From: Planctomycetota bacterium
Lineage (GTDB): Bacteria > Planctomycetota > PUPC01 > JACPCR01
Reading direction: 5' to 3'
DNA length: 37,844 bases
Assembly (NCBI GenBank): GCA_016179685.1
Contig: JACPCR010000131.1
Location: 1 to 37,844 of the forward strand
The notes under the pieces are model-generated. The model worked only from the letters and a program-made list of their open reading frames with translations, did no database searches and had not been told where the DNA came from. This document shows positions 16,743 through 24,081 of this stretch, piece after piece. Position 1 is the stretch's first letter; each line of letters opens with the position of its first letter. The translations under genes were made by a program, and so were the position numbers.

Positions 16743-17209
16743 GCGAGACTCCCCATCCACCGCTGGCATCCGCTCCAACGACCGAAACGCGGTTGACGCC
16801 TTTGTCAAAGCCGAGGCGCTGGAAGACGCTGTTTCTGGCCACCGTCCTTTTTCTCTCCGGCATCGCGCTCGGCGGCGGGGCCGCCGTCTGGCTCATCCGC
16901 CGCCAGGTTATCTACGCCCTTCACCACCCCGAAGAGGCGCCGGGCCGAATTCTCCCCATCCTTCGCCGGAGACTCGACCTGACGGACGACCAAGCCCGGA
17001 AGGTCAAGGAAATCCTCCACCGACGTCAGGCATCCCTTCAGGACATTCGGCGCGAGGTCCAGCCCCGAGTCGAGGCCGAGCTGGACCTCGTCGAAAAAGA
17101 AGTGGCCGATGTTCTCGACGATGGACAGAAAGAGAAGTGGCACAAGAACTTACGTTCGTTGCGGGCGACCTGGACGCCCCCGGCGCTGGCTCCACAGCGA
17201 AAGGATTGA
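16739..17209 (+). CDS. Membrane-anchored periplasmic sensor, CnrX/ZraP/Spy-like
   Basis: 156 residues. A Pro/Thr-rich cytoplasmic N-terminus is followed by a TM segment at about 30-53 (LFLATVLFLSGIALGGGAAV) and a helical periplasmic domain with the motif DLTDDQARKVKEILHRRQAS, an LTxxQ-type signature of the heavy-metal-resistance/Spy superfamily. His62-His63 and Glu-rich helices could bind metal. Membrane anchoring and a place after a sigma/small-TM pair match CnrX, the sensor of the cobalt-nickel CnrYXH system. The inducer is not known and general envelope stress is as likely as metal. It ends 15 bases before a copy of the 32-bp palindrome. Confidence 0.78.
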   Translation: MSETPHPPLASAPTTETRLTPLSKPRRWKTLFLATVLFLSGIALGGGAAVWLIRRQVIYALHHPEEAPGRILPILRRRLDLTDDQARKVKEILHRRQASLQDIRREVQPRVEAELDLVEKEVADVLDDGQKEKWHKNLRSLRATWTPPALAPQRKD

Positions 17210-17223
17210 CCGTGCTAGTGAAT

Positions 17224-17255
17224 GAGTTCGCAAGTGCACCCGCACTTGCGAACTC
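17224..17255. repeat. 32-bp perfect palindrome, copy B
   Basis: A perfect 14-bp stem (arm GAGTTCGCAAGTGC) surrounds the loop ACCC, the same loop and strand orientation as copy A at 14827-14872. It lies 15 bases after the sensor stop and is followed by TTTATTA, so it can serve as a terminator. Together the two copies frame the DUF4143 remnant, the Spy-like gene and the sigma operon. Confidence 0.8.
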
Positions 17256-17282
17256 GTTTATTAATTATAGGAGTTCTCATCC

Positions 17283-18035
17283 ATGCGCATTCTTCTGATC
17301 GGCGGTTCCGGTTACCTTGGCTCGCTTCTCCTCCCCATCTTCCGGCAGGAGCACTGGGTCCGCGTCCTGGACGTGGTGGACCCGAAAGAGGCGTGCGATG
17401 AATTCGTCCGCGGCTCGGTTCTGGACTTGCCCGGACTCCAGAGAGCCATGCCCGGCGTGGGAGGCGTCATCTACCTGCCCATGGGAAAGGGGCCCGGAGG
17501 CGAGGTCGAATCCATCGTCCCTTCCTACGACGTCAACGTGAAAGGGCTTCATCTCGCCTTTGAGGCCGCTCGAGGCGCCGGGATCACACATGCCGTCTAT
17601 CCCAGTACGCTCAGCATTTACCGGGATTATACAGGCTGTTACCTGACCTCCGAAGCGGACTGTCCCGGCAATGCCCCCCATATCTACGGGTTCACCAAGT
17701 GGCTTGGCGAACAGGTCTGCCGCTTCTTCGGCGAACATCGGGGCATGACGATCACCGCCCTGCGTCTTTGCGGGCCCATGAGCCTGGAACGCTGGGAAGA
17801 GGCGGTGCGCAAGGATGGATACACGCTCAACATCGCCGCCCCGGACGTGGCCGACGCCATGGTCCGGGCGCTGCGACGGCCTGGGCCCGGTTACGAGGCG
17901 CTTTTTATCACCGGCGACTACGAGGAGCGCCAGATGAGCCTGCGCCGCGCTCGCGAGCTCCTCGGCTGGCAGCCGAAGGCGCGCCTGGGGACAAGTCCAG
18001 ATGACCGCGTGGTGTCCCGGGAACGAACCGGCTGA
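17283..18035 (+). CDS. NAD(P)-dependent epimerase/dehydratase (extended SDR)
   Basis: 250-residue Rossmann-fold enzyme. The nucleotide-binding loop is GGSGYLGS (8-15). The catalytic Tyr and Lys are in IYGFTK (YxxxK), and a Ser/Thr pair in YPSTLSIY supplies the third residue. The C-terminal part is shorter than in UDP-glucose epimerases (usually over 300 residues), so the substrate pocket is reduced, as in the small NAD-dependent dehydratases common in PVC genomes. The substrate is unknown, presumably a sugar or sugar acid derivative. AGGAG lies 10 bases before the ATG. It stands alone between the copy B palindrome and a hairpin shared with the converging sulfatase gene. Confidence 0.85.
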   Translation: MRILLIGGSGYLGSLLLPIFRQEHWVRVLDVVDPKEACDEFVRGSVLDLPGLQRAMPGVGGVIYLPMGKGPGGEVESIVPSYDVNVKGLHLAFEAARGAGITHAVYPSTLSIYRDYTGCYLTSEADCPGNAPHIYGFTKWLGEQVCRFFGEHRGMTITALRLCGPMSLERWEEAVRKDGYTLNIAAPDVADAMVRALRRPGPGYEALFITGDYEERQMSLRRARELLGWQPKARLGTSPDDRVVSRERTG

Positions 18036-18137
18036 GGATGGGGCAAGGGGCTGTCCGGGGAGGCGTGAAGCGAGAAGAGGGGTGTGGGAGTGTAGGAGCA
18101 TGGGCGGGGAAAGGTGACGCGGCGGCTGGGGCTTTCT

Positions 18138-18193
18138 GCCTGCTTCCCGCTCCCCGCTTCCTGCTTCTCCCAAAGGAGCAGGAAGCAGGAGGC
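18138..18193. terminator. Hairpin between converging genes, likely bidirectional terminator
   Basis: GCTTCCTGC (from 18156) with bulged TCC pairs with GGAGCAGGAAGC across the loop CAAA. An earlier GCCTGCTTCC at 18138 can pair with GGAAGCAGGAGGC, giving an alternative fold. It lies between the stop of the dehydratase (18035, plus) and the stop of the sulfatase (18200, minus), where a shared terminator is expected. There is no long T-run on either side. Confidence 0.45.
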
Positions 18194-18199
18194 AAGCCC

Positions 18200-19636
18200 T
18201 TATCCCACTGTGGCTGGTCCAACCGGAACTAGATTCCGATGCGGCCGGCCAGGGATGAGATTCCTCCCGTCCGTGAAGCCCTCGGGCCGGCCTTCGAGCG
18301 CCTGAATGAGCCTCGAGCGCCAGGGGGCCAGCCTGGCCTCAGTCTCGTTGCCCCGCGCCAGGTCGCGCAGCTCGTTCGGGTCCCGATCGAGATCGAAAAG
18401 CTGCTGCCGGCCAGTCTGGCTGTACCAGATGAACTTGTAGTGCCCGTCCGTCACAAAGTGCATCCCGTCCTCGTATCGGTAACAGCCCGCATGCTCGCCG
18501 TGGAGGAATGGACGCCAATCCGGGCTCTCTCCTCGTAGAAACGGGAGCAGGGAACGCCCCGTTACGGTCTCGGGGACAGGGACGCCGGCCGCATCCAGGA
18601 GCGTGGGCATGACGTCCTGGAGGCCGACGGGGTGATTCGAGACGATCTCTGCGGGGTACTTCAGGGCTCTTGGGGCGCGTGCGAAGAAGGGCACGCGGGC
18701 CGAGGCCTCGTAGGCAAAAGTCTTGCGGAACATATGGTGGTCGCCCAGCATTTCCCCGTGGTCCGAGGTGAACAGGATGAAAGTATTGTGGAAGAGCCCC
18801 ATCCCTTTCAGGACCTGAAGCAGGCGGCCCACCTGGTCGTCGATGAAGTTGATCATCCCATAGTAAGCTGCCCGGCAACACTTCATCGCCGCGTCGTCCA
18901 CGCACATCTCGGAAGCGTCGATATTCAACCCCTTTTCCGGCGCATCAAAGCGTGGCGACCAGTCTCCTACCACGGGCCGCGGCAGGTCCATCCCCATGTA
19001 ACGGTCGTAATAAAAGGCAGGAGGAGTCAGCGGCGGATGCGGATCAATGAACGAGACGTTCAGGAAGAACGGAACGGTCGGGTCCCTCCGATGCAGGAAA
19101 TCGATCGCCTGGGAGACGCACCAGAAGGTGAGAGTCTTTTCCTCGGGCAGGTAGTGGGGCCTTCCCACCCACCCGTTTGCGGAGACGCCGTGCGCCACAC
19201 CCACATCGAGCGACGTCGTACCGCCCGCTCGAAGCCAGTCTCCGTAGTCGCTGGTCGATCCTCGAGTCGCATCGGTGAGCCGCAGATGATCGAATCCGTA
19301 GCGTTTGCGAACCGGGTGGAGGTGCAGCTTCCCCACCATCTCCGTCTGATAACCCGCCCGAGAGAGTTCCCCGGCGAGCACATGTGCGGGCTGCCACTCG
19401 ACGCCTTCCTGGTATCCGACCATGCCGTTGACGGCCGGGGCCTGCCCGCTCATGAGGGCGCGCCGGGCGGGGATGCAGCTCGGGCACTCGGAATAGGCGC
19501 GGCGGAAACGCGCTCCCGAGCGCGCCAGCCAGTCCAGGTTCGGCGTCTGCAACACCGGGTGTCCGTCGATGCCGAGACAGTCTCCTCGCTGCTGGTCCGT
19601 CACGAGGAGCAGGAGATTCGGGCGCGTGTCGGCCAT
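18200..19636 (-). CDS. FGly-type sulfatase
   Basis: 478-residue type I sulfatase of the alkaline phosphatase superfamily. The N-terminus RPNLLLLVTDQQRGDCLG carries the first metal Asp. The FGly motif CIPARRALMSG (Cys54-x-Pro-x-Arg) should be converted to formylglycine by an FGE enzyme not in this window. The second metal site is FTSDHGEMLGDHHMF. The ATG at 19636 has GGAGG 7 bases upstream and starts at the conserved NLLL strand. The frame stays open further upstream only by chance. No signal peptide is seen, so it may be cytoplasmic. It follows rraA after one base, so the two are coupled. Substrate unknown (sulfated sugar, choline sulfate-like or phosphonate monoester). Confidence 0.93.
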   Translation of the reverse strand: MADTRPNLLLLVTDQQRGDCLGIDGHPVLQTPNLDWLARSGARFRRAYSECPSCIPARRALMSGQAPAVNGMVGYQEGVEWQPAHVLAGELSRAGYQTEMVGKLHLHPVRKRYGFDHLRLTDATRGSTSDYGDWLRAGGTTSLDVGVAHGVSANGWVGRPHYLPEEKTLTFWCVSQAIDFLHRRDPTVPFFLNVSFIDPHPPLTPPAFYYDRYMGMDLPRPVVGDWSPRFDAPEKGLNIDASEMCVDDAAMKCCRAAYYGMINFIDDQVGRLLQVLKGMGLFHNTFILFTSDHGEMLGDHHMFRKTFAYEASARVPFFARAPRALKYPAEIVSNHPVGLQDVMPTLLDAAGVPVPETVTGRSLLPFLRGESPDWRPFLHGEHAGCYRYEDGMHFVTDGHYKFIWYSQTGRQQLFDLDRDPNELRDLARGNETEARLAPWRSRLIQALEGRPEGFTDGRNLIPGRPHRNLVPVGPATVG

Positions 19637-19637
19637 A

Positions 19638-20327
19638 TCATCCTCCCAAGAGCCTCTTGAGACCCTCGAAGCTGTAGGCGGGTCCGCCCAGGAAGTCGAA
19701 AAATTGGTTCTCCTCATCCAGGGTCTTCCGGGCCCGGTCCAGCACGGCGGCGGCCAAGCTCGCAGGCACGAGGACCAACCCATTCGCATCCCCGTGAAGC
19801 AAATCGCCGGGCCGGACGTCAAGCCCGCACACGGAGACGGGCACATTTGCTTCGAGGATGGCCGCATTGCCGTGGGAGACCACCATCCCTGGAGCGAACA
19901 CGTGGAAGCCGGGCGCCCTTCTCCGGATGCCCGCGAGGTCGCGGATTCCCCCATCTGTGACCACTCCAGATGCGCCGAGCTTCTGGTACGCGGCAGAGAT
20001 CATATCGCCGACAAGGCAGCTCCGCAGGCGGTCGGGGCCCACGGCTTGAACCACGATGACTGCCGGCTTGGGCGCCCGGACCAGGGCATCCAGGAGGTCA
20101 TTCAGCCGGTTGGGCCTCCGCGGTCCCGGCGTCGTGCTGTCGGCCCGGCACGTCACGGCGTAGCCGACCAGCGGCGGCAACTCGGGCGTCAGGCAGCGCA
20201 GGTCGAGGGAAGCGTATCCCTGGGTCCGGTCCCGCACCTGGAAAGCCTCGATGGCGTTGGAAACGGTCGCGCTGTCCACGGCCCGAAAACCTTCCAGAAC
20301 AGCGCGGGAAGACAAGGAGTCGGACAT
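19638..20327 (-). CDS. RraA-family aldolase/decarboxylase
   Basis: 229 residues. Despite the name, RraA-family enzymes of this kind cleave 4-hydroxy-4-methyl-2-oxoglutarate or related 2-oxo acids and decarboxylate oxaloacetate. The phosphate/oxyanion loop GDMISAAYQKLGASGVVTDG is followed by GIRD, where Arg129 and the metal ligand Asp130 are both present. A second family block, NVPVSVCGLDVRPGDLLHGD, is intact. GGAGGTGA lies 6 bases before the ATG, one of the strongest ribosome-binding sites here. Placed between an Ldh2-type dehydrogenase and a sulfatase, it fits a catabolic pathway that oxidises a hydroxy acid and cleaves the resulting oxo acid. The pathway assignment is inference. Confidence 0.85.
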   Translation of the reverse strand: MSDSLSSRAVLEGFRAVDSATVSNAIEAFQVRDRTQGYASLDLRCLTPELPPLVGYAVTCRADSTTPGPRRPNRLNDLLDALVRAPKPAVIVVQAVGPDRLRSCLVGDMISAAYQKLGASGVVTDGGIRDLAGIRRRAPGFHVFAPGMVVSHGNAAILEANVPVSVCGLDVRPGDLLHGDANGLVLVPASLAAAVLDRARKTLDEENQFFDFLGGPAYSFEGLKRLLGG

Positions 20328-20361
20328 GCTCAGTCACCTCCACTCATGACCCGTCTTGAAA

Positions 20362-20384
20362 TTTCATCTGAACGGGAGATGAAA
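20362..20384 (-). terminator. Weak hairpin between the Ldh2 and RraA genes
   Basis: TTTCATCT (20362-20369) pairs with AGATGAAA (20377-20384) across a 7-base loop, in the 93-bp gap after the dehydrogenase stop. The stem is AT-rich and short, so it might attenuate rather than stop transcription into rraA. Confidence 0.35.
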
Positions 20385-20420
20385 AGTAAGAGGGGAAGTC
20401 AGAGACGCAGCAACTCTGTC

Positions 20421-21476
20421 TTAACTCGGCATCACTGAACCCACCCCCAGCGACTCCGCGGTTTCGAGAATCTCTTTCCAGGTCGTCTCGGGCACGTCGA
20501 TTCCTTGCTGAGCGCGGAGGCTTCGGGCACGATGCTCGAAGTCGCCCGGAGCAAGGACTTCATGGACTCCGGGCGCCGGCGGCACGCCATGAATGCGCTC
20601 GACAAGCCGTTCCGTACGGGAAGCGAATTCGTGCCGGGAGGAAAATACGCCGCTGTCGATGGCCACAAGGCTGAGGCCAGCGTGCCGGTAGTGGACGCCC
20701 CCGTGAGGCGTTTCGGAAAAGGCATCGGCCCCCGGCAGAATCTGGCCCAGAATCTCGGTGGCCACCATGATTCCGAAGCCCTTGTGGCCACCGAAGGGAA
20801 GCAGCGCACCACCCTCGAAATAATCGTCTGGCCGCACCGATGGCCTTCCCTCACGGTCGATGATGCACCCGGGCGGCAAGGTCTCGCCCTTGGCCTTGGC
20901 CAGCGCCACCTTCCCTCCGGCGACCTGGGTCGTGGCGAAATCGAGAATGACGGGCGCGCCGGGCGTGGAGGGGAAGCCCATGGCGATGGGATTGGGGGCG
21001 AGCAGCGCCTTACGGCCCCCGTGGGGCGCTGCCGTCGGAGCGGTCAGCGCCTTGAATCCGGCGCTGAGCAGGATGACGACGCCTTGCTCCGCGGCCTGTT
21101 CGGCGTAATGGCCGAGGCGGCCGATGTGGTTGACCTCGACGGCCCCGACGAGGCCCATCCCGAACCGGCGGGCCTTCTCGATGCCCCGCTGCGTGGCGAA
21201 CTCGGCCGTGACGTGCCCCCAGCCCCAGCGCCCCCGAACCAGCACGACCGGACCGCTCTCCCGCAGGACCTCCGGCTGCCCGGCCGGCACGATGTCACCT
21301 GCACGGACCTCCCGGATATAGCGGGGCAGGTGCTGGATGCCGTGGGAATCGTGCCCGGCCAGGTGGGCGCCGACGAGGATGTGGGCGACCCGCGCGGCGT
21401 TTTCCGGAGGCGTGCCTACCGCCTCCACTATCCGCCGCACCGCGCGGTCAAGCTCCTGTGCGGTCTTCTTGATCAT
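20421..21476 (-). CDS. Ldh2 family malate/L-lactate/sulfolactate dehydrogenase
   Basis: 351-residue NAD(P)-dependent 2-hydroxyacid dehydrogenase of the malate/L-lactate (Ldh_2) family, unrelated to Rossmann-type LDH. Signatures are GHDSHGIQHLPRYI (residues 41-54), VNHIGRLGHYAEQAAEQG with the catalytic His, and the nucleotide segment NPIAMGFPS. The ATG at 21476 is chosen because AGGGG lies 8 bases upstream. A start 39 bases earlier is possible. Members reduce or oxidise malate, lactate, ureidoglycolate, sulfolactate or 2,3-diketogulonate, so the substrate is open. It is first in the minus-strand group with RraA and sulfatase. Confidence 0.88.
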   Translation of the reverse strand: MIKKTAQELDRAVRRIVEAVGTPPENAARVAHILVGAHLAGHDSHGIQHLPRYIREVRAGDIVPAGQPEVLRESGPVVLVRGRWGWGHVTAEFATQRGIEKARRFGMGLVGAVEVNHIGRLGHYAEQAAEQGVVILLSAGFKALTAPTAAPHGGRKALLAPNPIAMGFPSTPGAPVILDFATTQVAGGKVALAKAKGETLPPGCIIDREGRPSVRPDDYFEGGALLPFGGHKGFGIMVATEILGQILPGADAFSETPHGGVHYRHAGLSLVAIDSGVFSSRHEFASRTERLVERIHGVPPAPGVHEVLAPGDFEHRARSLRAQQGIDVPETTWKEILETAESLGVGSVMPS

Positions 21477-21528
21477 TTCATGTCCCCTTGGCTGCCGCGA
21501 CTCACTTGAGTTCAAAGAATATCCTAAT

Positions 21529-21602
21529 GAAATCCGCCGCGCCCTTCGGGCTCGCGGATTTCAGAGCCCGGGTTGGCCCGGCTTCGCCGGCCCAGCCCGG
21601 GC
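21529..21602. repeat. Two adjacent strong hairpins
   Basis: Hairpin one: GAAATCCGC pairs with GCGGATTTC (21529-21562) and has an inner GCCC-TTCG-GGC tetraloop. Hairpin two: GCCCGGGTTGGCCCGGC pairs with GCCGGCCCAGCCCGGGC around TTC (about 21566-21602), with one G-T wobble and one mismatch. They lie upstream of the dehydrogenase, so they are not its terminator. They could end pheT transcription or be part of the composite repeat block at 21500-22060. Confidence 0.6.
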
Positions 21603-21640
21603 GGGTCAGCAGAAATCTCTGACTCAAGTTTCCAACTTCT

Positions 21641-21788
21641 GACTCAAGTTGACTGACGCTTGCCCAATCAGCTATTAAGTTCTTATTTGTTAGATACTTA
21701 TGAATCGAGAGTTCAGACCAATGACCGGGCGAGCAAGACTATAACTCTTTTTTTTATAAATAGTTATGTGAAGAGTCCGTCAAGTCCT
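21641..21788 (-). repeat. 135-bp dispersed element, copy 2 (inverted)
   Basis: The core 21649-21783 is the reverse complement of the copies at 2245-2379 and 25873-26007, with the same length and no gaps. Its termini read TTGACTGACGCT and AGAGTCCGTCAA, slightly diverged. The terminal CTGACTCAAGTT is duplicated 20 bases away (21619-21630 and 21639-21650), which may record imprecise insertion. It lies between pheT and the dehydrogenase gene. Confidence 0.82.
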
Positions 21789-21888
21789 GTTCTTGGTTCA
21801 TCTCGAAACATCTTAATCGAGCGCACGTCGGGATCGGGATCGAAAGAATTCTTATCCATTGAAGGGCAACTCAAACTCAAAAGGTCTT

Positions 21889-21911
21889 TCAAGTTTGGCG
21901 CCCCGAGCGCC
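21889..21911. repeat. Short palindromic repeat, copy 1
   Basis: TCAAGTTTGGCGCCCCGAGC is followed by a short complementary end, giving a small GGCGC/GCGCC hairpin. The same sequence with one change occurs at 31579-31601. It is a small dispersed intergenic motif sharing the CTCAAGTT tag with the 135-bp element's flank. Confidence 0.5.
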
Positions 21912-21925
21912 GAACCCGTATGTAC

Positions 21926-22045
21926 GGCAGACTTCCCAATCTGCCCTTTGACGCCGGCGTAACTGTGGCAGGAGACATGACGCCGAGCGGTCAAAGGCAG
22001 GTCAGGAGCCTGCCCCACGAGACAGATTGGGAAATCTGTCCCACA
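21926..22045. repeat. Long imperfect intergenic inverted repeat
   Basis: AGACTTCCCAATCTG (about 21929-21943) pairs with CAGATTGGGAAATCT near 22024-22038, CTGCCCTTTGAC pairs with GTCAAAGGCAG near 21990-22000, and a further GGCAGG/CCTGCC hairpin lies inside (21996-22014). It ends about 20 bases from the pheT stop, so it may terminate pheT transcription. The layered arms look like a repeat family rather than a simple terminator. Confidence 0.55.
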
Positions 22046-22068
22046 GCTTACTGATGACTGTGTTTGCG

Positions 22069-24081
22069 CTACCGTAGGCGGGCGCCGATCTGCTCGACGA
22101 GCCGGGCGGCGATGGCCTCGCGGTGTCCATTGACTTCCTCGTTCGTCAAGGTTCGGTCCGGCGACTGGAAGACCAGGCGGAAGGCGATGCTCTTCCTGCC
22201 TGCTTCGATGTTTGTTCCGCGGTAGAGGTCGAAGAACTCGATCGAGCGCAGGAGGGGCAGGTGGAGGGATTGTACGGCCTCGACAATCCGGGCCCACGTC
22301 ACTTCTTCGGGCACGATGATGGCGATGTCACGGTCCGTCGAGGGGAAGCGCGGCAGGGGCCGCAGCCGTTTATCGAACGAGGCCGCGCCCAGCAGGGCCT
22401 CGAGGTCCACCTCGGCGATCGACGGCGCCCGGCGCAGGTCATAACGCTGCACCAGCGCGGCGCTGGCCGTTCCCAGGTAGCCCCAGATGCGCCCGCCGGA
22501 CTTCCATACCGCTGCCCCGCCGGTCTCGAGGAACGGTGCATCGGCGTTCTCGAAGCCCGCCGACGCCGTCACCCCCAGGCGCTCCGCCAGCATCTCGAGC
22601 ACTCCCTTGGTCTCTCCGAATTCTCCGTCATGCAGGAAACCCAGGAGAGGCTTCTCACGGGTGCCAGCGTCGGGTGGTCCGCCCAGGTATGCGGGGGCGA
22701 CCTCGTAGATTCGAGCCGAGGGATGACCATGGTCTTCGTTGGTTTTCTTGACCTGGAGGAGGTGGGGGATGAGCGAGCGCCGCAGGGCGCCTTCTTCCTT
22801 TCGGACCGGGTTTCGGATGGTCAGGGCGGGCCCGTTGGACCAGGGGCTGACCTCGACGGCGAGGGATTCCGGGAGGAAGGTGGTGGTGCGGACCTCATCG
22901 AAGCCGGAGGCGGTCAGCAGCGAGTGCAGCATGGCCTCGAACCGTTCCCAGAGCGGCACGGAGACCGGCGAGATGCCCAGCCCGGGTCGTGTGGGAATGC
23001 GGTCGTAACCTTCCATCCGGGCGACTTCTTCGATCAGGTCGATCTCGCGTTCGAGGTCGGGCCGGAAGGGCGGGATTTCGACGGTGATCTCGTCCGGGCG
23101 TAATTCGAGGGTACGGAGCTGGAGGCGGTTCAGAATCTGTTCGATTCGGTGGCCCGGGACGGCGAGGCCGAGGACACGTTCCACTTCAGGGACGCGGAGT
23201 TGGACACGGCGGCGTTCCTGCCGGCCGTGCCAGGCATCGGCGAGGCCCTCGGCGGTCTTGCCCCCGGCAAGCTCCTCGATCAGGGCCGCGGCGCGGCGCG
23301 ACGCCCATTCGACGCCCTCGGGGTCCACTCCGCGCTCGAAGCGGTAGGAGGAATCGGAGGCGAGTCCGAGGGCGCGTGACGTGCGCCGGATGTTCGCGGA
23401 ATGGAACTGAGCGCTTTCGAGGAGCACGGTGGCGGTGGCCTCGGAGACCTCGGTATCTCGCCCGCCCATGATGCCAGCGAGGGCAACGGGCCGGGCCGCG
23501 TCGGCGATGACGAGCATCTCGGGACCGAGCCGGCACACGCTCCCGTCGATGGCGGTGATCGTTTCGTTGGCCCGGGCGCGCCGTACGATGACCCGTCCCT
23601 CGGCAAGGCGGTCGAAATCGAAAGCGTGAAGCGGCTGGGACGCCTCGAAAAGAACGTAATTGGTGATATCGACCACGTTGTTGATCGGGCGGAGTCCGAC
23701 TGCGGCGAGACGCCTTTGCATCCAGTCCGGGGAGGGTCCGATGCGAACGCCCGTGAGGACGCGCACCGTATAGCGGGGGCAGAGATCGGGCGCGTCGACC
23801 TGTACGCGGGAGAGGGCCTCAACGGGTGGCCCGCCGCCGCGGAGCTTCACCTCCGGCAGCGTCAGGGCCGTGCCGGTCGCTGCCGCGACCTCCCGTGCGA
23901 TCCCGATCAGGCCGTTGAGATCGGGCCGATTGCTCGTGATCTCGAGGTCCAGGCAGGCATCCCCGCCCACCTCCTCGATGGATTCGAGTCCGATACCCAG
24001 ATTGCGGAGGAGGTCGGCGAGCTGCCGAGGCGTCCCGGTGAAAAGGCAATAGTCCTGCAGCCAGTTGAAGCTAACCTTCAT
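22069..24081 (-). CDS. pheT: Phenylalanyl-tRNA synthetase beta subunit, short form
   Basis: 670 residues against about 800 in most bacteria. The N-terminus MKVSFNWLQDYCLFTG runs directly (by residue 45) into LDLEITSNRPDLNGLIGIAR, so the EMAP/OB-fold tRNA-binding domain normally inserted there is absent. The B3/4 editing-type domain follows (about 100-290, NVVDITNYVLFEASQPLHAF and GIMGGRDTEV), then B5 (about 310-385, EVERVLGL and DLEREIDLIEEVARMEGYD), the catalytic-like core, and the C-terminal FDX-ACB domain (FPSTDRDIAIIVPEEVTW). The beta subunit works in an alpha2-beta2 enzyme charging tRNA-Phe. The alpha gene pheS is not in the window. GAGGA lies 10 bases before the ATG. It overlaps the preceding dehydrogenase by 11 bases. 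Confidence 0.93.
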   Translation of the reverse strand: MKVSFNWLQDYCLFTGTPRQLADLLRNLGIGLESIEEVGGDACLDLEITSNRPDLNGLIGIAREVAAATGTALTLPEVKLRGGGPPVEALSRVQVDAPDLCPRYTVRVLTGVRIGPSPDWMQRRLAAVGLRPINNVVDITNYVLFEASQPLHAFDFDRLAEGRVIVRRARANETITAIDGSVCRLGPEMLVIADAARPVALAGIMGGRDTEVSEATATVLLESAQFHSANIRRTSRALGLASDSSYRFERGVDPEGVEWASRRAAALIEELAGGKTAEGLADAWHGRQERRRVQLRVPEVERVLGLAVPGHRIEQILNRLQLRTLELRPDEITVEIPPFRPDLEREIDLIEEVARMEGYDRIPTRPGLGISPVSVPLWERFEAMLHSLLTASGFDEVRTTTFLPESLAVEVSPWSNGPALTIRNPVRKEEGALRRSLIPHLLQVKKTNEDHGHPSARIYEVAPAYLGGPPDAGTREKPLLGFLHDGEFGETKGVLEMLAERLGVTASAGFENADAPFLETGGAAVWKSGGRIWGYLGTASAALVQRYDLRRAPSIAEVDLEALLGAASFDKRLRPLPRFPSTDRDIAIIVPEEVTWARIVEAVQSLHLPLLRSIEFFDLYRGTNIEAGRKSIAFRLVFQSPDRTLTNEEVNGHREAIAARLVEQIGARLR

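Noticed and set aside
21649..21783. Integron attC site reading of the 135-bp element
   Set aside because: The termini do not give the GTTRRRY/RYYYAAC cores, and no integrase or cassette array is present.
21500..22060. CRISPR array in the repeat block
   Set aside because: The repeats belong to different families and are not regularly spaced with unique spacers. No cas gene is present.
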